Shown here: positions 5,133 to 9,557 of the stretch, piece by piece | Layout: each line of letters begins with the position of its first letter | Numbering within the stretch: position 1 is the stretch's first letter | Assembly (NCBI GenBank): GCA_023379515.1 | Contig: JAMCQQ010000157.1 | Location: 1-9,557 of the forward strand | Length of the DNA stretch: 9,557 bases | DNA from: Actinomycetota bacterium | GTDB taxonomy: Bacteria > Actinomycetota > Humimicrobiia > Humimicrobiales > Humimicrobiaceae | Direction of reading: 5' to 3' | Translations under genes and position numbers: made by a program | The notes under the pieces: model-generated | What the model saw: the letters and a program-made list of their open reading frames with translations, nothing else | Databases searched by the model: none | Told to the model about the DNA's origin: nothing

Positions 5133-8100
5133 ATGATAGCACTACACATTTCAATTTTAAATGGCATTCCTTATATTTGGAGTGAAGGAAGCCAGGTCGG
5201 CGCTATTAAGGATTTACAAACTGCTGTTAAAGCAATTGATCCTGACATAAAAGTGCTTAAAAGCAATGCAGAATTTCTTACTGTTTGGCTTCCATCATAT
5301 GGAAACATACCGGTGCCTTCATCACCATTAATCGGAGCAGAACCTGATAAAAAGAAAAAAGTTTGCCTAAAGTCCTTTTCAGTCTTAGCCAGACCTTTAA
5401 AGATAGAAGAGGCACTTGAGCTTACATCGATTGCTGAAGGCGGTAATATTGCTGAAAGTCAGGTTATTTTTGGCAGTTCGATCATCTGGACAGGCAAACT
5501 TCTTAAAATAGCCCTTAACCTTGTAGCACAAGAGAATTTTCTGCCAACGCTGCTTCAACACTGTGGTAGTTGGGAAGCCCGCTGGCTGCCCATACCTTGC
5601 GATGCCACCGATAAGCAGCTCGAAAAACTTTCTGCCGCTATGCCTGCTGTTTGCCGTTGCTTAAATAATGATACAGAAAAAGCACCTGATGTGCTGGCCC
5701 ATATAGTTCTTAATATGTTACTTGCAAAAAGTATTGATGCCATTATTCGAAGTGCTGATCCTTTGAAGAATAACTGCAAAAAGCACGATAGTCTGCATGA
5801 TGCCTGGACTGCTGCATTGACTGCTGAAAATGCACAAGTTATGTGGGCTGACAAGCAGGAAATTTACAGCTTTTCAAAACAGTTAACAGACTGGAGCCGG
5901 CCCGTTGATTTAATTACCCGTTCACCCTTTAAATTCTGCTTTCGTCTCTCGGAACCTCAGGAAGATGAAGATAAATGGCGCTTAGATTATTTGCTGCAGC
6001 CCAAAGATGACCAGAGCCTGAGCCTGCCTGTGGCAGAGCTCTGGGAAAAAAGCTCTAAGGTACTAAAACAATTACAGAAGTTTAAAGGTTCACTGATAGA
6101 GTTTATACTGATGGCGCTTGGACAGGCTTCCGGACTGTGTCCTTATATTGCAGCAAGTTTAAAAGAAAAGAACCCAGGCGGTTTTGACCTGGATTCAAAT
6201 GGAGCATTAAATTTTCTGAAGGAATATTCAGAGGCTCTGCGGGCTTCCGATTTTATGGTGCTGCTGCCTTCGTGGTGGGTCGGGCGTGGTACGATAAAAC
6301 GTCTGGGACTAAAAGTAAAAGCCAAAAGTCCGCAAATGCAGGGAGGAGAAGGTATTCTGACACTGAATTCCATGATAGAATTTGATTACACAGCATCACT
6401 TGGCAGTGACGAGCTAAGCCTTGAAGAGTTGAAATTTCTGGCAAATTTAAAAGCGCCTTTAGTAAAACTTCGAGGCCAATGGACACAAATCAACTAGGAA
6501 CAGATTCACTCTGCAATCCTTTTGCTTGAAAAACAAAAAGATCAGAAAATTTCAGCTCGCCAGTTACTGGCTATTGCTCTTGGTGCAGGCAAACAGGTTG
6601 CGGGGCTGTCAGTTGATGTAGTCGAAACTAAAGGCTGGTTAAATGATCTGTTGGATAAATTAACGGGACGAGTTGAGTTCAGCCCACTGCCTCAACCACA
6701 TGGATTTAAAGGAAAACTCAGGCTTTACCAGAAACATGGTTTTTCCTGGTTGGCATTTCTTCGTCAATGGGGACTGTGAGCATGTCTTGCTGATGATATG
6801 GGTCTGGGTAAAACAGTGCAGACTCTGGCCTTGCTTCAGAGAGAACGTGCAGACAGCGAAACAAGACCGGTACTGGTGGTCTGCCCGACTACTGTAATAA
6901 ATAACTAGCGCAAAGAAGCGGAGTTTTTTACTCCTGAACTTAAAGTTTTGGTACATCACGGCAGTGACAGGCAGAAAAAGGAAGCTTTTAAAAAAGCTGC
7001 TCAGGACTACACCATAGTCATTTCCAGTTACGGGTTGCTGCAGCGCGACATTGATTTCTTAAGGGAAGTCAAGTGGGCAGGTGTTATTATGGACGAAGCA
7101 CAGAACATAAAAAACCCTGAAACCGCTCAGTCAAAAGCTGCGCGATCTTTACCTTCAGATTATCGGATAGCGCTAACTGGCACACCTGTGGAAAACCATA
7201 TAGGTGATATCTGGTCATTGATGGAATTTTTAAACCCCGGACTTCTGGGCAGTCAAAACTCATTTAAAAACAACTTTTACAAACCCATTCAGGTATATAG
7301 TAATCCTGATGCAGTAAACAAACTTAAAGCGCTGACAGGTCCCTTTATTTTGCGTCGCCTAAAAACGGACAAATCCATTATTTCTGATTTACCGGAGAAG
7401 ATGGAAATGAAAGATTACTGCAACCTGACTAAAGAACAGGCGTCTCTCTACAAGGCAGTTGTTGATGAGATGCTCAAACAGATTGAACAGGCTGAAGGTA
7501 TTAACAGACGGGGACTTGTTCTTGCCACACTTATGAAATTAAAACAGGTTTGTAATCACCCAGCTCAGTTTGCAAAAGATAATTCCTCAATTGCAGATAG
7601 ATCCGGTAAACTGCAAAGACTAGAGGATATGCTTCTTGAAACCCGGGAATTAAAAGAACGTACACTTGTTTTTACTCAATTTGCTGAGATGGGCAGCATA
7701 TTGGCGCAGTATTTGCAGGATCTTTTTGCAGAGGAAGTTTTCCTGCTGTATGGAGGTACAAGCAAAAAGAAGCGAGATGAAATGGTGGAGCGTTTCCAGA
7801 ATGATGAAAATGCCCCTCATATTTTTATTCTATCCCTCAAAGCCGGTGGAACTGGTTTGACGCTAACCCGCGCCAATTATGTGATACATTATGACCGCTG
7901 GTGGAATCCGGCAGTTGAGAATCAGGCTACTGACCGAGCTTTCAGGATTGGCCAGACAAAAAATGTTCAAGTTCATAAGTTTATTGTTGCGGGCACCCTA
8001 GAAGAACGGATTGATGAGATGATTGAAAAAAAGACTGGCATTGCCAATCAGGTTATCGGCAGTGGCGAGCAGTGGCTGAGTGAACTGTCCAATGAAGATT

Positions 8101-8144
8101 TAAGTAAATTAATAAGGCTTGGAAGCGAAGCTTTAGGAGAGTAG
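5133..8144 (+). pseudogene. SNF2/RapA-like helicase gene with three in-frame stop codons
   Basis: One continuous frame of 1003 codons encodes a bacterial SNF2-family ATPase, interrupted by TAG at 6495-6497, TGA at 6777-6779 and TAG at 6906-6908; frame is never lost. The N-terminal half (to about 6500) resembles the SNF2 helicase-associated domain, ending in LVKLRGQW. The helicase core follows: Q-motif region GKLRLYQKHGFSWL, motif I DDMGLGKT (6792-6815), motif Ia VLVVCPTT, motif II DEAQ (7092-7103), motif III LTGTP (from 7176), motif V LKAGGTGLTL and motif VI QATDRAFRIGQ (7923-7955). Family members are ATP-driven DNA translocases or remodellers. Compared with expected family sequence, the TGA replaces Gly (GGA) before [14 protein letters not shown] motif I, and the second TAG replaces Trp (TGG) in NNWRKE. 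Start ATG 5133 is chosen because MIALHISILNG fits the family N-terminus; a TTG codon precedes it at 5130, and no good ribosome site is visible. As written, only the first 454 residues would be made, without the ATPase core. Nonsense mutation, sequence error or readthrough remain possible. Confidence 0.85.
8135..8139 (+). promoter_or_regulatory. Shine-Dalgarno of the SWIM gene
   Basis: AGGAG inside the last codons of the helicase frame, 7 bases before ATG 8147. It supports the SWIM start and coupling to the upstream gene. Confidence 0.75.
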
Positions 8145-8146
8145 AT

Positions 8147-9052
8147 ATGAGCCGACGTTACGATTATTACGAATATTACGATTGGTATGAACCGTCAAAT
8201 CCCAAAGAGGTAAAAGGCGGTATTAAAGCGCAGAGCAAGCGCGGTTCTTTTACTGATAAGTGGTGGGGCAAACTCTGGACTTGCACACTTGAAAGTTTCA
8301 ATATTGGCGCCAGACTTTCCCGCGGGCGTTCCTATGCCCGCCTGGGTCAGGTAGCAAGTCTTGATATCGATAAGGGCAGTGTTTGTGCAGAGGTACAGGG
8401 GTCCTGCTCAGAAGCTTACCAGATTTCCATTAAACTTAAAACTTTTACTGAAAAACAATGGCATCAGATCATAGCCAGGATTATAGAAAAGCCTATTTTT
8501 GCTGCTCAACTGCTTGGCAATGAGATGCCGCAAGAAATTGAATCGGTATTTAAAAAAGCTGGGCTATCACTGTTTCCTCAAAGGCAGAAAGATTTGGAAA
8601 CCGATTGCTCATGTCCCGACTGGTCCAATCCCTGCAAGCACATTGTCGCTGTCTTCTATCTTATGGCAGAAGCTTTTGATAAAGATCCTTTCCTGCTTTT
8701 TAAGCTGCGCGGCATGGAGCGGGAAGAATTTTTAAATGCACTTCAGGACAGCAGTGCAACCGGGGATGTAACTGGAGATGCAACCGGGGAAATTACAGGC
8801 GAAAAATCAAAAATCGATCCGGAACCTCTGCCATTAGATCGTAACGGATTCTGGGAGCAAAATTCTGCCCTTGCTATGCCCGTAAGTAGTGCTACCCCCG
8901 TTAGATTACATGCGGCTCTTCCCAAACGCTTAGGATCTTTTGCGTTCTGGCGCTCTGATAAAAACTTCATGGATGAAATGGAGAGAATCTATAAAAATGC
9001 TTCAGGCTATGCCGAAAGTTGCATAATTTCCTCTTCGGATTCCCACGATTGA
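8147..9052 (+). CDS. SWIM zinc-finger protein, partner of the SNF2 helicase
   Basis: 301-residue protein. The SWIM zinc-binding signature is C154-x-C156-x6-C163-x-H165 (TDCSCPDWSNPCKHIVAVFYLM), the CxCxnCxH pattern known to bind DNA or protein partners. The N-terminus is Tyr-rich (about residues 5-14), followed by KWWGKLWTCTLESF and a conserved-looking beta-rich region to about residue 100. Residues 205-220 hold four T-G-D/E-x units encoded by 12-bp repeats, probably a flexible linker to a less conserved C-terminus. ATG 8147 lies 2 bases after the helicase stop with AGGAG upstream, so the two genes form an operon. SNF2-SWIM gene pairs recur in bacteria and archaea, suggesting a joint complex; the exact role is unknown. 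This ORF has no internal stop, unlike its upstream partner. With the upstream frame broken, its coupled translation may be reduced. It ends in TGA (9050-9052). Confidence 0.85.
   Translation: MSRRYDYYEYYDWYEPSNPKEVKGGIKAQSKRGSFTDKWWGKLWTCTLESFNIGARLSRGRSYARLGQVASLDIDKGSVCAEVQGSCSEAYQISIKLKTFTEKQWHQIIARIIEKPIFAAQLLGNEMPQEIESVFKKAGLSLFPQRQKDLETDCSCPDWSNPCKHIVAVFYLMAEAFDKDPFLLFKLRGMEREEFLNALQDSSATGDVTGDATGEITGEKSKIDPEPLPLDRNGFWEQNSALAMPVSSATPVRLHAALPKRLGSFAFWRSDKNFMDEMERIYKNASGYAESCIISSSDSHD
8759..8806 (+). repeat. Four 12-bp coding repeats (T-G-D/E-x)
   Basis: Four successive 12-base units (ACC GGG GAT GTA; ACT GGA GAT GCA; ACC GGG GAA ATT; ACA GGC GAA AAA) encode TGDV, TGDA, TGEI and TGEK. 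In-frame unit changes would alter linker length without breaking the gene. Confidence 0.75.
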
Positions 9053-9054
9053 AA

Positions 9055-9107
9055 AGGAACTTTAAATAAATATCTTTATAAAAATTTTTTATCTTGATAA
9101 AGTTCTT
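9055..9107 (+). terminator. Weak AT-rich hairpin after the SWIM gene
   Basis: GAACTTTA (9057-9064) pairs with TAAAGTTC (9098-9105), extendable by a G-T and an A-T pair. The intervening sequence is long and AT-rich with further internal pairing. The stem is AT-rich and followed only by TTCTTCTC, so termination is uncertain. Confidence 0.25.
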
Positions 9108-9116
9108 CTCAGGATG

Positions 9117-9145
9117 TTGTCAATTTAGTTTAAGTAGCATATAAT
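9117..9145 (+). promoter_or_regulatory. Promoter of the AbrB-like antitoxin gene
   Basis: TTGTCA (9117-9122), 17-base spacer, perfect TATAAT (9140-9145). It is the best sigma-70-type promoter in the window. Transcript start is expected near 9152, giving a leader of about 38 bases that includes GAGGTG. Confidence 0.75.
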
Positions 9146-9154
9146 AAAACTAAA
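9124..9154. promoter_or_regulatory. Inverted repeat around the -10 box, candidate operator
   Basis: TTTAGTTT (9124-9131) and AAACTAAA (9147-9154) are perfect 8-bp inverted arms flanking the TATAAT box with a 15-base centre. Placement fits autoregulation by the AbrB-type protein encoded just downstream. Confidence 0.4.
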
Positions 9155-9177
9155 GAAAACTTGAAATCTAAAGAATT

Positions 9178-9183
9178 GAGGTG
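9178..9183 (+). promoter_or_regulatory. Shine-Dalgarno deciding the AbrB-like start
   Basis: GAGGTG lies 6 bases before ATG 9190. Because this site includes GTG 9181, a start at GTG would leave no ribosome site, so 9190 is preferred. Confidence 0.75.
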
Positions 9184-9189
9184 TTGGTT

Positions 9190-9432
9190 ATGAATCTGGC
9201 AAAAATATCTTCTAATGGACAAATAACTGTTCCAGTTGAAATACGTCGTAAACTAAATATCAAAGAGGGCGATAAAATCATTTTCCTTGAAAATGCAAAT
9301 GGAGATATTATCATTCAGAATTCCTCCCGAGTTGCAATCAGGGAGACACAATCTGCTTTCAAGGATATTAAAGTATTGGAAGAGGATATTTTACAGGATG
9401 TAATGGAAATCCGTTACTCAAAAGGAAAATAG
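9190..9432 (+). CDS. AbrB/MazE-like (SpoVT-AbrB domain) antitoxin
   Basis: 80-residue protein. Residues about 3-45 (AKISSNGQITVPVEIRRKLN then IKEGDKIIFLE) are a textbook SpoVT-AbrB swapped-hairpin DNA-binding domain. The tail (about 46-80) is acidic/helical and is the usual toxin-binding portion in antitoxins of this class. It has its own strong promoter and Shine-Dalgarno. In most genomes such genes are followed directly by a PIN or MazF toxin; here the next 60 bases contain only ATG at 9435 with a stop after four codons, then a different ORF at 9496. It could be an orphan antitoxin or a stand-alone regulator. Autoregulation through the inverted repeat around its -10 box is likely. Confidence 0.85.
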   Translation: MNLAKISSNGQITVPVEIRRKLNIKEGDKIIFLENANGDIIIQNSSRVAIRETQSAFKDIKVLEEDILQDVMEIRYSKGK

Positions 9433-9495
9433 CAATGAATTTATGGTAAAATAAAAAGTAATTAAAAACATAGTTTAAGATAAAAGTTTTAAAAA

Positions 9496-9557
9496 ATGCC
9501 TACTCAGCAGAAATTAAAAAAAATAAATCTAAAAGATAATGAAAGAAAAGCCTTGCA
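9496..9557 (+). CDS. Start of an unidentified ORF (3' cut by window end)
   Basis: ATG 9496 opens a frame of 20 codons (MPTQQKLKKINLKDNERKAL) with no stop before the window ends. The Lys-rich, helix-prone N-terminus recalls the beginnings of small nucleotidyltransferase-type proteins, but this is only an impression from 20 residues. No Shine-Dalgarno is visible upstream, so the start or even the gene is uncertain. Confidence 0.35.
   Translation, partial: MPTQQKLKKINLKDNERKAL

Noticed and set aside
6673..6897. Plus-strand ORF overlapping the helicase stops
   Set aside because: It is in another frame and has no family resemblance; the SNF2 frame explains this DNA, including motif I.
6948..8144. 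Separate helicase gene starting at TTG 6948
   Set aside because: The frame continues unbroken upstream to TAG 6906 and beyond with clear SNF2 sequence, and there is no ribosome site, so it is the 3' piece of the disrupted gene.
5133..8144. Alternative genetic code (UGA as Gly or reassigned UAG)
   Set aside because: TAA, TAG and TGA all end other genes here at sensible places, and the residues replaced at the two TAG codons would differ. No other gene in the window has internal stops.
5133..8144. Frameshift or insertion element disrupting the helicase
   Set aside because: All pieces are in one frame with continuous homology; no inserted DNA or target duplication is visible.
8743..8970. Minus-strand ORF opposite the SWIM gene 3' end
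   Set aside because: It is a shadow ORF made open by the 12-bp repeats; no start signal or family motif.
9435..9449. Remnant toxin gene after the AbrB antitoxin
   Set aside because: Only four codons before TAA, and no PIN or MazF motif in any frame of 9433-9495.

Overview
The window looks like accessory DNA from an AT-rich bacterium. Bacterial origin is supported by a peptidoglycan-hydrolase gene, clear Shine-Dalgarno sites before several genes (e.g. AGGAG before the SWIM gene, GAGGTG before the AbrB gene) and sigma-70-like promoters (TTGACA / TATAAT types). Free use of ATA and AGA codons and the gene content fit an anaerobic Clostridia- or Atribacterota-like organism, but I cannot fix the taxon from sequence alone. 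No rRNA, tRNA, insertion sequence or CRISPR array is visible.

Layout. (1) 1-2199, plus strand: the 3' part of a large, probably extracellular protein with two near-identical glucosaminidase (GH73-like) domains flanking four PKD domains and a Thr-rich linker; its 5' end is outside the window. (2) 2215-3776: two unrelated type II toxin-antitoxin modules placed head to head, each an RHH antitoxin followed by a PIN-domain VapC toxin, and each with a one-base TAATG stop/start overlap. Their shared 247-bp divergent region holds two promoters with repeat or palindrome structures that look like autoregulatory operators. (3) 3854-5047: an intact AAA_14/DUF4143 ATPase. Its promoter carries a perfect 19-bp palindrome over the -35 box, and its start codon lies at the predicted transcription start. 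(4) 5133-8144: one SNF2/RapA-like helicase reading frame broken by three in-frame nonsense codons (TAG, TGA, TAG) with no frameshift. It is followed two bases later by (5) an intact SWIM zinc-finger gene, 8147-9052. (6) 9190-9432: an AbrB/MazE-like antitoxin with a strong promoter but no recognisable toxin after it; then the first 20 codons of a further ORF run off the window end.

How the parts relate. The right-hand two thirds reads like a mobile or defence-type accessory island (antitoxin/toxin pairs, DUF4143 ATPase, SNF2 helicase with SWIM partner, lone AbrB antitoxin). The helicase and SWIM genes form a translationally coupled pair whose first member now seems inactivated or needs readthrough. 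The most noteworthy signals are the in-phase helicase with three stops, the 19-bp palindrome/leaderless start of the ATPase, the 11-bp-spaced operator of the first TA module, and the exact modular duplication in the cell-wall protein. I do not see clear proof of an entirely new system.
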